Shown here: in pieces, positions 16,856 through 25,198 of the stretch | Position numbering within the stretch: position 1 is the first letter of the stretch | How the letters are laid out: the number at the start of each line of letters is the position of its first letter | From: Pseudoduganella violacea | GTDB taxonomy: Bacteria; Pseudomonadota; Gammaproteobacteria; Burkholderiales; Burkholderiaceae_D | Length of the DNA: 64,000 bases | Assembly (NCBI RefSeq): GCF_014191875.1 | Contig: NZ_JACHXD010000002.1 | Location: 521,835 to 585,834 of the forward strand | Reading direction: 5' to 3' | Notes under the pieces: generated by a model | The model's input: the letters and a program-made list of their open reading frames with translations, nothing else | What the model was told of the DNA's origin: nothing | The model's database searches: none | Made by a program: the position numbers and the translations under genes

Positions 16856-18141
16856 GCCAAGCGCCTATGACCCTGATTTCCTACTCGCAGAACTTCGAGG
16901 ATGTGCTGCTGTGGCGCGCCCTCAAGCATGTGCCGCAAGGCTTTTACATCGACGTCGGCGCCAACGACCCGGTGCTGCACTCGGTCACCAAGACCTTCTA
17001 CGATGCCGGCTGGCACGGCATCAATATCGAGCCGATGCCGTCCTACCACGCGCCTTTCTTGGAACAGCGCCCGCGCGACATCAATCTGGGCTGCGCGGCC
17101 GGCGCCGCGGCCGGCGAGATCACGCTGTTCGAAGTGCCGTCGATGAACGGTTGGGCCTCCACCGACGCCGATGTGGCGGCCCAGCACCGCGCCGACGGCT
17201 ATGAAGTGACCCAGGCCACCGTGCCCCTGCGCACCCTGGCCGAGATCTGCGCCAGCCATGTGGCCGGCGAGATCCACTTCCTCAAGATCGATGTCGAGGG
17301 CTTCGAGGGCGAGGTGCTGAAGGGCATGGACTTCGCGCGCTGGCGCCCCTGGGTGCTGGTGGTGGAAGCCACCCTGCCCGGCAGCACGGTGAGCAACCAC
17401 GCCAGCTGGGAAGGCCTGGTGCTGCCGCACGATTACCACTTCGCCTATTTCGACGGCTTGAACCGCTATTACGTGGCGGGCGAGCACCGCGAGCTGCTGG
17501 CCGCGCTGCAAGTGCAGGCCAATGTCTTCGACGCCTTCACGCCCTACCATCTGGACAAGGCGCTGCGCGAAAACCACGACCTCGCGCAGCAGGTGAACGC
17601 CAACTGGCAGCGCGTGGAAGAACTGGCGGCCGCCGTCGAAGCGGTGCAGCAGGACAAGCTGAAGCTGGGCCAGGAATTGCAGGCGGCGCTGGCCGCCCGG
17701 CAGGCCGCCGCCAGCGAGGCGGCGCAGGCGCAGGCGCGCCTGCTGCAGGCCGACGCCTGGGGCCAGGACGTGGAACAGCGCCTGCTGGCGGTGTATGCCA
17801 GCAGCTCCTGGCGCATCACGGCGCCGCTGCGCGCCATTCTGCGGCGCGGCCCGAACAGCCTGCCCAATCTGGCGCGGCGCAAGGCGCGTGGCGCGCTGCG
17901 CCGCAGCCTGCGCTGGCTCACCTCGCGCGAAGTCCTGCGCCGCAGCATCCTGCCGCTGATGGACCGCATTCCCGTGCTCAACACCCTGGTCGGCAAGCTG
18001 CTGCGCGCCGCCAAGCGCGCCACGGCCGACACCGTGTCCGACGCGCCGGACGTGCCGGCCCTGCTGCGCGAACTGCCGCAGTCGGCGCGCGGCGCCCTGG
18101 CCGATCTGCAGCGCGCCTTTGACCAACAAGCGAAACACTGA
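16852..18141 (+). CDS. FkbM-family methyltransferase with C-terminal coiled coil
   Basis: A 429-residue protein. Residues 1-230 form an SAM-dependent FkbM methyltransferase with the nucleotide-binding loop FYIDVGANDP and the later motif FLKIDVEGFEGEVLKGMDF. The remainder has a predicted coiled coil rich in Ala, Gln and Glu (about 240-300) and a basic C-terminal region. Two possible in-frame starts (MSQAP and MTLIS) lie close together. In ABC-exported polysaccharides, methyl groups often cap the non-reducing end. A coiled coil as molecular ruler, as in WbdD, is an attractive but unproven idea here. Confidence 0.85.
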   Translation: MSQAPMTLISYSQNFEDVLLWRALKHVPQGFYIDVGANDPVLHSVTKTFYDAGWHGINIEPMPSYHAPFLEQRPRDINLGCAAGAAAGEITLFEVPSMNGWASTDADVAAQHRADGYEVTQATVPLRTLAEICASHVAGEIHFLKIDVEGFEGEVLKGMDFARWRPWVLVVEATLPGSTVSNHASWEGLVLPHDYHFAYFDGLNRYYVAGEHRELLAALQVQANVFDAFTPYHLDKALRENHDLAQQVNANWQRVEELAAAVEAVQQDKLKLGQELQAALAARQAAASEAAQAQARLLQADAWGQDVEQRLLAVYASSSWRITAPLRAILRRGPNSLPNLARRKARGALRRSLRWLTSREVLRRSILPLMDRIPVLNTLVGKLLRAAKRATADTVSDAPDVPALLRELPQSARGALADLQRAFDQQAKH

Positions 18142-18143
18142 TT

Positions 18144-21100
18144 ATGCGCATCGTTCTTGATTTCCAGTCCTGGCAGGAGGGCACGGCGCCCGGACGCGCC
18201 GCCGTCCTGGCCCTGGTCCGCGCCCTGCTCCCGCTGCTGGCGCCGCACACCGTGCTGCTGGCCTGCGACCGCCGCCACGCCGACAGCGTGGACGAGCTGC
18301 GCGCCGCCTTCGACGGCCTGCTGCCGCGCGCGCAACTGCTGGCCTACGGCACGCCGGCGCCGCGCGGCGCCTGGCAGGAGCACGCCGCGCGCGAGCTGCG
18401 CGCCGGCTTCCTGGCCGCGCTCAACGCCGACCTGCTGCTGGAAGCGGGCCGCCACGCGCCGGGCCTGGTGCGCGCCAGCGCCGACGGCCTGCGCCTGCCG
18501 AGCGCCGCCGAACAGCAACTGGCCGCCGCCGGCGCCACGCCGGAAGCGGCCGCCGCCGCCCTGCTGGCGGCGCTGCCGGAAGCGCCCCCGCACGACGACG
18601 CCGCCGCGCCAGCGGGCGCGCGGCCGCGCCTGGCCTTCATTTCGCCGCTGCCGCCGGAACACTCGGGCATCGCCGACTACAGCGCCGAGCTGATCGCCGA
18701 GCTGGAGGCGTACTATGAACTGAGCCTGGTGCTCACGCCCGGCGCCACGCCGGACGCCGCGCTGCAACGCTTCCCCCAGCTCAGCGTGGCCGACTTCGAA
18801 CAACAGGCACACCAGTTCGCGCGCCGCCTCTACCACTTCGGCAATTCGAATATGCACAAGCATATGTTCGGCCTGCTGCAACGCCATCCGGGCGTGGTGG
18901 TGCTGCACGATTTCTATCTGAGCGGAGTGCTCGACAATATGGAGCGCGACGGCGACCAGCCGGGCGCCTTCATGCAGGCGCTGTACGGCGCGCACGGCTA
19001 TGGCGCCCTCGGCCACCACCGCGAGCATGGCCGCAACCCGACCATCTGGGCCTATCCCTGCAATAAGGCCGTGCTCGACCAGGCCGACGGCGTGATCGTG
19101 CACAGCGCCTTCTCCTGCCGCCTGGCCGAGCAGTGGTATGGCCCGGGCAGCGCCGACGCCTGGCGCACCCTGCCGCTGCTGCGCGGCCAGGTCGGCGCGG
19201 CCGAGCCGGCCGCCGCGCGCCAAGCCGCGCGCGCCGCCCTCGGCCTGGCCGACGACGCCTTCCTGGTGTGCAGCTTCGGCATGCTGGGCGCGACCAAGCT
19301 CAACGCGCGCCTGCTGGACGCCTTCCTGGCCTCGCCCCTGGCCCAGGACGCCAAGGCGCAACTGGTCTTCGTCGGCGAGAACGATGCCGGCCCCTATGGC
19401 CGCGAATTGCAGCGCCAGATCGCGGCCAGCCCGGCCGCCGGCCGCATCCGCATCACCGGCTTCGTCTCGGGCGCCGATTACGCCCACTGGCTGGCCGCCA
19501 GCGACGCCGCCGTCCAGCTGCGCGCCCAGACGCGCGGCGAAACCTCGGCCGCCGTGCTCGACTGCCTGCTGCACGGGGTGCCCACCATCATCAACGCCCA
19601 CGGCGCCGCGGCCGACCTGCCGCCGGCCGTGCTGCGCATGCTGCCCGACGAGTTCAGCACCGCGGCCTTGGCCGCCGCGCTGCAGGAACTGGCCGCCGAT
19701 CCAGCCCTGCGCGCCACGCTGGCGGCGGCCGGCCGCGACTATATCCGCAGCGCGCACGCGCCGGCCGCCGTCGGCCGTCAATACCACGCAGCCATCGAAC
19801 ATTTCGCGCGCCACAGCCCGGCCGCCCACTACCGCCGCCAGCTGGCCGCGCTGGCCCGTCCCGGCACGCCGCGTCCGAACCAGGCGGCGCTGCTGGAAAC
19901 GGCGACCCTGCTGGCGGCCAACCGGCCGGCGCCGGCCCAGCGCCAACTGCTGATCGATATCTCGGCCCTGGTGCAGACCGACCACAAGACCGGCATCCAG
20001 CGCGTGGTGCGCAGCATCCTGCTGGCCCTGATCGCCGAACCGCCGCCGGGCTACCGCGTGGAACCGGTGTACAGCGAGGGCGGCGGCCACAATTACCGCT
20101 ACGCGCGCCACTTCATGCTGTCCATGCTCGGCGAAGCCGGCCTGGGCCTGGAGGACGCGCCGATCGAAGCGCGGGCCGGTGACCACTTCCTCGGCCTCGA
20201 CCTGGCGTCGAACATCACGACCCAGAATGAAGAGCTGCTGCTGGCACTGCGCCGGCGTGGCGTGCGCGTGCAATTCGTGGTGTACGATCTGCTGCCGCTG
20301 CTGCGGCCGGACAGCTTCCCTTACGGCACGCAGAAATACTATGGCGACTATCTGCACACCGTGGCCATGGTGGCCGACGGCCTGGTCGCCATTTCGCGCG
20401 CCGTGGCCGATGAACTCGAACAGTGGTTGGCGGCCCAACCGAACCGCCGCCGCGCGCCGCTCGACCTGGCCTGGTTCCACCTCGGCGCCGACCTCGCCGC
20501 CAGCGCGCCCAGCCGCGGCATGCCGCCCGAGGCCGATGCCGTGCTGGCCGCCACCGCCCGCGCGCCGACGCTGCTGATGGTGGGCACGGTCGAGCCGCGC
20601 AAGGGCCAAGCCCAGGCGCTGGCCGCCTGCGAACAGCTGTGGGCCCAGGGCGTGGCCGTCAACCTCGTCATCGTCGGCAAGAACGGCTGGCTGATGGAGC
20701 AATTCGCCAAGCGCATGGACCAGCATCCCGAGCAAGGCAAGCGCCTGTTCTGGCTGCCCGGCGTGTCGGACGAGATGCTCGAACAACTGTACCAGCGCTG
20801 CGCCGCCCTGCTCGCCGCGTCCGAGGGCGAGGGCTTCGGCCTGCCGCTGATCGAGGCGGCCCAGCACGGCCTGCCGATCCTGGCGCGCGACATTCCCGTG
20901 TTCCGCGAAGTGGCGGGCGCGCATGCCAGCTTCTTCACGGCCGCCGACGCGGCCGAACTGGCGGCCGCCGTGGCCCATTGGCTGGCCTTGCACGCGGCCG
21001 GCCAGGCGCCGGCCTCGGCCAACCTGCCCTGGCTCACCTGGCGCGCCAGCGCGCGCCAACTGCTGGCCGCCACCGTCGACGGCCAGGTCTACCGCCGCTT

Positions 21101-22325
21101 CGTGCCGGCCGGCGTCGCGCCGCAATTGCTGGTCGACGTCTCGGCCATCGTGCGCGACGACCTGAAAACCGGCATCCAGCGCGTGGTGCGCGCCCAGCTC
21201 TCGGAGCTGCTGCGCACCGCCACCACGCGCTACCGCGTGCTGCCGGTGTATCTGACCGACGAGGGCGGCCACTGGCATTACCGCTACGGCCGCCGCTACA
21301 CCCACCAACTGCTGGGCACCGATGACAGCGGCGTGGTCGACGAGGACGTCCAGGTCACCAGTGGCGACGTGTTCTACAGCCCCGACTTCTTCCCCGGCGC
21401 CGTGTGCGAAGCGGCACGCATCGGCCTGTACCAGGAATGGCGGGCGCGCGGCGTCAGCATCAACTTCCTGATCCACGACCTGCTGCCGGTGCTGCGCCCC
21501 GACTTCTTCCCGCCCAAGGTCGACCAGGTGTTCGAGAAATGGCTGCGCACCGTGAGCGGCGTGGCCGACCGCCTGATCTGCATCAGCGGCGCCGTGGCCG
21601 AGGAAACACGCGCCTGGCTGCAGCGCCACGGCGACGGCGCGCCGCCGCAACTGGCCGTGGTGCACCACGGCGCCGACATCGACGCCTCGCGCCCGAGCAC
21701 CGGCCTGGCCGACGACGCGCCGGCCGTGCTGGCCGACCTGGGCGCCGCGCCCGGCTTCCTGATGGTGGGCACGATCGAGCCGCGCAAAGGCCATCTGCAG
21801 GCGCTCGACGCGTTCGAGCAGCTGTGGGCCGAGGGCGCCGACGTGCGCCTGGTGGTGGTCGGCGGCGAAGGCTGGAAAGGCGTGCCGGACGCGCAGCGCC
21901 GTTCCATCCCGGCCATCATGCAGCGCCTGTCCAGCCATCCGGAACTGGGACGCCGCCTGCACTGGCTGCGCGGCATCAGCGACGAATACCTGGAACAGGT
22001 GTACCGCGCCAGCGCCTGCCTGCTGGCGCCCAGCGAGGGCGAAGGCTTCGGCCTGCCGCTGATCGAGGCGGCGCGCCATGCGCTGCCGGTGATCGCGCGC
22101 GACCTGCCGGTGTTCCGCGAGGTGGCGCAAGAACATGCCCACTACTTCAGCGGCATGGCCGGCGCCGACCTGGCCGCCGCCGTGCGCGACTGGTTGCAGC
22201 TCAAGGCGCAAGGCCGCGCCGCCAGCTCGGCCGGCATGCCGTGGCAGACCTGGGCGCAGAATGTGCAGGTGCTGACGGCCACCCTGTTTGGCCCCGCATA
22301 CGAGGAAACCGCAAGCCATGTCTGA
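18144..22325 (+). CDS. Giant glycosyltransferase with three GT-B (GT4-like) units
   Basis: A 1393-residue cytoplasmic protein. The first unit (about 155-560) starts RPRLAFISPLPPEHSGIADY and has a degenerate donor-site EX7E (RGETSAAVLDCLLHGVP, with Asp at the second position). The second (about 600-955) and third (about 993-1390) are clear internal repeats. Both begin with a DISA/DVSA...KTGIQRVVR segment and contain GT(V/I)EPRKG and SEGEGFGLPLIEAA, with intact EX7E near 892 and 1297. Residues 1-150 are Ala-rich and of unclear fold. Such multi-domain enzymes (compare WbdA) build the repeat unit of ABC-exported O-polysaccharides with several linkages. Sugar and linkage cannot be read from sequence. 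Confidence 0.88.
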   Translation: MRIVLDFQSWQEGTAPGRAAVLALVRALLPLLAPHTVLLACDRRHADSVDELRAAFDGLLPRAQLLAYGTPAPRGAWQEHAARELRAGFLAALNADLLLEAGRHAPGLVRASADGLRLPSAAEQQLAAAGATPEAAAAALLAALPEAPPHDDAAAPAGARPRLAFISPLPPEHSGIADYSAELIAELEAYYELSLVLTPGATPDAALQRFPQLSVADFEQQAHQFARRLYHFGNSNMHKHMFGLLQRHPGVVVLHDFYLSGVLDNMERDGDQPGAFMQALYGAHGYGALGHHREHGRNPTIWAYPCNKAVLDQADGVIVHSAFSCRLAEQWYGPGSADAWRTLPLLRGQVGAAEPAAARQAARAALGLADDAFLVCSFGMLGATKLNARLLDAFLASPLAQDAKAQLVFVGENDAGPYGRELQRQIAASPAAGRIRITGFVSGADYAHWLAASDAAVQLRAQTRGETSAAVLDCLLHGVPTIINAHGAAADLPPAVLRMLPDEFSTAALAAALQELAADPALRATLAAAGRDYIRSAHAPAAVGRQYHAAIEHFARHSPAAHYRRQLAALARPGTPRPNQAALLETATLLAANRPAPAQRQLLIDISALVQTDHKTGIQRVVRSILLALIAEPPPGYRVEPVYSEGGGHNYRYARHFMLSMLGEAGLGLEDAPIEARAGDHFLGLDLASNITTQNEELLLALRRRGVRVQFVVYDLLPLLRPDSFPYGTQKYYGDYLHTVAMVADGLVAISRAVADELEQWLAAQPNRRRAPLDLAWFHLGADLAASAPSRGMPPEADAVLAATARAPTLLMVGTVEPRKGQAQALAACEQLWAQGVAVNLVIVGKNGWLMEQFAKRMDQHPEQGKRLFWLPGVSDEMLEQLYQRCAALLAASEGEGFGLPLIEAAQHGLPILARDIPVFREVAGAHASFFTAADAAELAAAVAHWLALHAAGQAPASANLPWLTWRASARQLLAATVDGQVYRRFVPAGVAPQLLVDVSAIVRDDLKTGIQRVVRAQLSELLRTATTRYRVLPVYLTDEGGHWHYRYGRRYTHQLLGTDDSGVVDEDVQVTSGDVFYSPDFFPGAVCEAARIGLYQEWRARGVSINFLIHDLLPVLRPDFFPPKVDQVFEKWLRTVSGVADRLICISGAVAEETRAWLQRHGDGAPPQLAVVHHGADIDASRPSTGLADDAPAVLADLGAAPGFLMVGTIEPRKGHLQALDAFEQLWAEGADVRLVVVGGEGWKGVPDAQRRSIPAIMQRLSSHPELGRRLHWLRGISDEYLEQVYRASACLLAPSEGEGFGLPLIEAARHALPVIARDLPVFREVAQEHAHYFSGMAGADLAAAVRDWLQLKAQGRAASSAGMPWQTWAQNVQVLTATLFGPAYEETASHV

Positions 22326-23775
22326 AGCCCTGACCATGAAGCTGGCCGCCGAGCGCGGCCATAGTCGTGCTGCCGAGCCGCCGCTGGTGGTGGACCTGGA
22401 CGGCACCCTGATTTATTCCGACCTGCTGTGGGAATCGCTGCTGCTCTTCCTCAAGACCCAGTTCTGGCAACTGTGGCGCCTGCCGCTCTGGCTGTTGCGC
22501 GGCAAGGCCGGCTTCAAGCACCAGATCGCCCAGTACGTGCAGCCCGATCCGGCCACCCTGCCCTATGACCGCGCCCTGCTCGACGAGCTGGCGCGCGAAC
22601 ACGGCGCCGGCCGCCGCATCGTGCTGGCCACGGGCAGCCAGCGCCAGTTGGCCGAGCGCATCGCGGCCCATTTGCAAGTGTTCGACCAGGTGCTGGCCAC
22701 CGAGGACGTCAACCTGACCGCGCACAACAAGGCCGCCGCCCTGGTGCAGCATTATGGCGCGCAAGGCTTCGACTATATCGGCAATGCCACGGTCGACATC
22801 CCGGTCTGGCAGGCCAGCCGCGCGGCCTATGCCGTCACGCGCCGTCCCTTCCAGCTGGCCGCAGGGCGCCAGACCGCGCCCATGGGCAGCATCCGCCAGT
22901 CGGCCTGGCCGGCCCTGTTCAAGGGCTTGCGGCCGCGCCAATGGCTGAAGAACCTGCTGGTCTTCGTGCCGATGCTGGCCGGCCATGTGCTGCAGCCGGC
23001 CACCCTGCTGCAATCGCTGCTGGCCTTCGTCGCCTTCTCGATGTGCGCCTCGAGCGCCTATCTGCTCAACGACGCGCTCGACGCCCACGACGACCGCCAG
23101 CATCCGACCAAGCGCCTGCGCCCGATCGCCGCCGGCCGCCTGCCACTGCCGCTGGCCCTGGGCGCCAGCGCGCTGCTGGCCGTCAGCGCCATCGCCCTGT
23201 GCGCCGCCACCAATGGCTTCCTGCTGCTGATGCTGCTGGTGTATTTCGCCAGCACCCTGGCGTATTCCTTCGTGCTCAAGCGCCTGCTGATGGTCGACAT
23301 CGTCACCCTGGCCCTGCTGTATACCCTGCGCATCCTGGGCGGCAGCGCGGCCACGGCCATCCTGCCCTCGTTCTGGCTGCTGACCTTCTCCTTCTTCCTG
23401 TTCCTGAGCTTGGCGCTGCTCAAGCGCTACAGCGAGCTGTACAACCTGAAACGCCAGGGCAAGGAAAGGACGCACGGGCGCGGCTACAGCATCGGCGACA
23501 AGGCGACCATCGCCATGATGGGCGTCAACAGCGCCTTCCTCTCGGTACTGGTATTTGTGCTCTATTTCAATTCCGAAAATGTGCTGGTGCAGTACCACAC
23601 GCCGGCCTATCTGCTGGGCGCCGTGCCGCTGCTGGTGTTCTGGCTGGGCCGCCTGTGGACCCTGGCCAGCCGCGGCGAAATCAATGAAGACCCGGTACTC
23701 TACGTCAGCAAGGACAAGGTCAGCCTGAGCGTGTTCGCGCTGTGCGCGGCCCTGCTGCTGGCCGCCGCCCTGTGA
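22318..23775 (+). CDS. HAD-phosphatase/UbiA-prenyltransferase fusion
   Basis: This 485-residue fusion starts with a HAD domain (about 20-185) with catalytic motif VVDLDGTLI. A polytopic UbiA-family domain (about 200-485) follows, with the Asp-rich prenyl-diphosphate motif NDALDAHDD. UbiA enzymes of this type (decaprenyl-phosphate phosphoribosyltransferase, Rv3806c-like) transfer a phosphoribosyl group to a polyprenyl phosphate. The linked HAD domain would then remove the 5-phosphate, giving a lipid-linked pentofuranose donor. That specificity is inferred from family. The ATG at 22318 overlaps the preceding gene by 8 bases. Confidence 0.85.
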   Translation: MSEALTMKLAAERGHSRAAEPPLVVDLDGTLIYSDLLWESLLLFLKTQFWQLWRLPLWLLRGKAGFKHQIAQYVQPDPATLPYDRALLDELAREHGAGRRIVLATGSQRQLAERIAAHLQVFDQVLATEDVNLTAHNKAAALVQHYGAQGFDYIGNATVDIPVWQASRAAYAVTRRPFQLAAGRQTAPMGSIRQSAWPALFKGLRPRQWLKNLLVFVPMLAGHVLQPATLLQSLLAFVAFSMCASSAYLLNDALDAHDDRQHPTKRLRPIAAGRLPLPLALGASALLAVSAIALCAATNGFLLLMLLVYFASTLAYSFVLKRLLMVDIVTLALLYTLRILGGSAATAILPSFWLLTFSFFLFLSLALLKRYSELYNLKRQGKERTHGRGYSIGDKATIAMMGVNSAFLSVLVFVLYFNSENVLVQYHTPAYLLGAVPLLVFWLGRLWTLASRGEINEDPVLYVSKDKVSLSVFALCAALLLAAAL

Positions 23776-23800
23776 GGCCTTCCCTTCTCATCCCCCGCTT

Positions 23801-24775
23801 ATGAATTCTACTGCCAAGATTGCCGTCGTCATCCCCAGTTACCGCGTCACCCGCCACATCCTCGGCGTGCTGGCCGCCATCGGTCCCCAGGTGCAGCGCA
23901 TCTATGTGGTCGACGACCGCTGCCCGGACGGTTCCGGCGACCTGGTCGAGCGCGAATGCCGCGACCCGCGCGTGCGCGTGCTGCGCCATGCCGAAAACCA
24001 GGGCGTCGGCGGCGCCGTGATGAGCGGCTACCGCGCCGCCATCGAGGAAAACCTCGACATCGTCGTCAAGATCGACGGCGACGGCCAGATGGACCCGAGC
24101 CTGCTCGACCGCTTCGTCCAACCGATTCTGCGCGGCGAGGCCGACTACACCAAGGGCAACCGCTTCTTCGACCTCGAACACATCCGCCAGATGCCGGCCC
24201 TGCGCCTGTTCGGCAACGCCGTGCTGTCGCTGATGACCAAGGTATCGTCCGGCTACTGGGACCTGTTCGATCCGACCAACGGCTATACGGCGCTGCAGGT
24301 GGACGTGGCGCGCCATCTGCCGCTGGACAAGATCAGCCGCCGCTACTTCTTTGAAACCGATATGCTGTTCCGCCTGAACACCGTCAACGCCGCCGTGATC
24401 GACGTGCCGATGGACGCCAGTTATGGCGATGAGATCAGCAATCTGAAGATTTCCAAGATCGTCAGCGAATTCCTGTACAAGCATGTGCGCAATTTCGGCA
24501 AGCGCCTGTTCTACAACTACTATCTGCGCAATATGTCGCTGGCTTCGCTGGAACTGCCGCTGGGTTTGGGCTTGCTGGTGATGGGCGCCAGCTATGGCGG
24601 CTGGCATTGGATCGAGTCGGCGCGCGCCGGCGTGGCCACCTCGGCCGGCACCGTCATGCTGTCGGCCCTGCCGGTGCTGATGGGCATGCAGCTGATCCTG
24701 GCTTTCCTGGCCTACGATATCGCCGCCGTGCCGCGCCGCGCCATCCACCTGGCGCTGCGCCCGGAGCGCCAGTGA
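23801..24775 (+). CDS. GT2 glycosyltransferase, dolichyl/polyprenyl-phosphate sugar synthase-like
   Basis: A 324-residue protein. The N-terminal GT-A domain has IAVVIPSYRV at the start, VDDRCPDGSGD for nucleotide binding and the DXD-like VVKIDGDGQMDP. Two C-terminal membrane segments follow (about 245-310). This layout matches enzymes that load a sugar from a nucleotide donor onto polyprenyl phosphate. The product could feed the GT-C-like membrane transferases encoded downstream. The stop overlaps the next start (GTGA), so it is coupled to the GtrA-like flippase gene, a common pairing. Confidence 0.88.
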   Translation: MNSTAKIAVVIPSYRVTRHILGVLAAIGPQVQRIYVVDDRCPDGSGDLVERECRDPRVRVLRHAENQGVGGAVMSGYRAAIEENLDIVVKIDGDGQMDPSLLDRFVQPILRGEADYTKGNRFFDLEHIRQMPALRLFGNAVLSLMTKVSSGYWDLFDPTNGYTALQVDVARHLPLDKISRRYFFETDMLFRLNTVNAAVIDVPMDASYGDEISNLKISKIVSEFLYKHVRNFGKRLFYNYYLRNMSLASLELPLGLGLLVMGASYGGWHWIESARAGVATSAGTVMLSALPVLMGMQLILAFLAYDIAAVPRRAIHLALRPERQ

Positions 24776-25152
24776 AGCGCCTGGGCGCGCTGCTGCAGCC
24801 GCAGTTTCTCATCTACCTGGCGGGCGGCGTGCTGAGCGCCGCGGCCGACATCGGCCTGTTCCAGCTGCTGCTGAACGGCGGCATGGCGCCGCTGGCGGCG
24901 GCCAGCGCCGGCTTCCTGGCCGGCCTGCTGCTGAACTACGCCTTCCACGCCCGCTTCACTTTCCGCCAGGGCGCCAGCGCGGCCAGCCTGCTGCGCTATC
25001 TGAGCCTGGTGGCCGTGAATTATCTGCTGACCCTGGCCCTGGTGGCGCTCTCGGTGCGCCTGCTGGGCCAAGCCTTGCCGGGCAAGCTGCTGGCCCTGCC
25101 CGTGGTGGCGGCCAGCGGTTTCCTGGCCGGCAAATACTGGATCTTCCGCTAA
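24772..25152 (+). CDS. GtrA-family membrane protein (lipid-linked sugar flippase-like)
   Basis: A 126-residue protein with four membrane segments and the GtrA signature near the N-terminus (FLIYLAGGVLSAAADIGLFQLLL), ending in the usual FLAGKYWIFR. The GTG at 24772 is preferred because it overlaps the upstream stop and has GGAG 6 bases upstream; the longer frame runs entirely inside the GT2 gene. GtrA proteins are thought to move polyprenyl-phosphate-linked sugars across the inner membrane. This fits the neighbouring GT2 and UbiA genes. Confidence 0.87.
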   Translation: MKRLGALLQPQFLIYLAGGVLSAAADIGLFQLLLNGGMAPLAAASAGFLAGLLLNYAFHARFTFRQGASAASLLRYLSLVAVNYLLTLALVALSVRLLGQALPGKLLALPVVAASGFLAGKYWIFR

Positions 25153-25175
25153 AAAAAAGCCCGCGCGGGGCGGGC
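25152..25175 (-). terminator. Terminator of the minus-strand GT-C gene
   Basis: A GCCCGC/GCGGGC stem with a 5-base loop (25159-25175) is followed on the minus strand by an uninterrupted T tract (25152-25158). It lies 24 bp beyond the stop of the 25199-27265 gene and just after the GtrA gene stop. Confidence 0.7.
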
Positions 25176-25198
25176 CGGTGGTACGCCCTGGCTGGCGC

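Noticed and set aside
17544..22406. 1620-residue minus-strand open frame
   Set aside because: It runs opposite the FkbM and triple-GT genes, is rich in Arg/His/Gln/Gly as expected from antisense of GC-rich codons, and has no recognisable domain.
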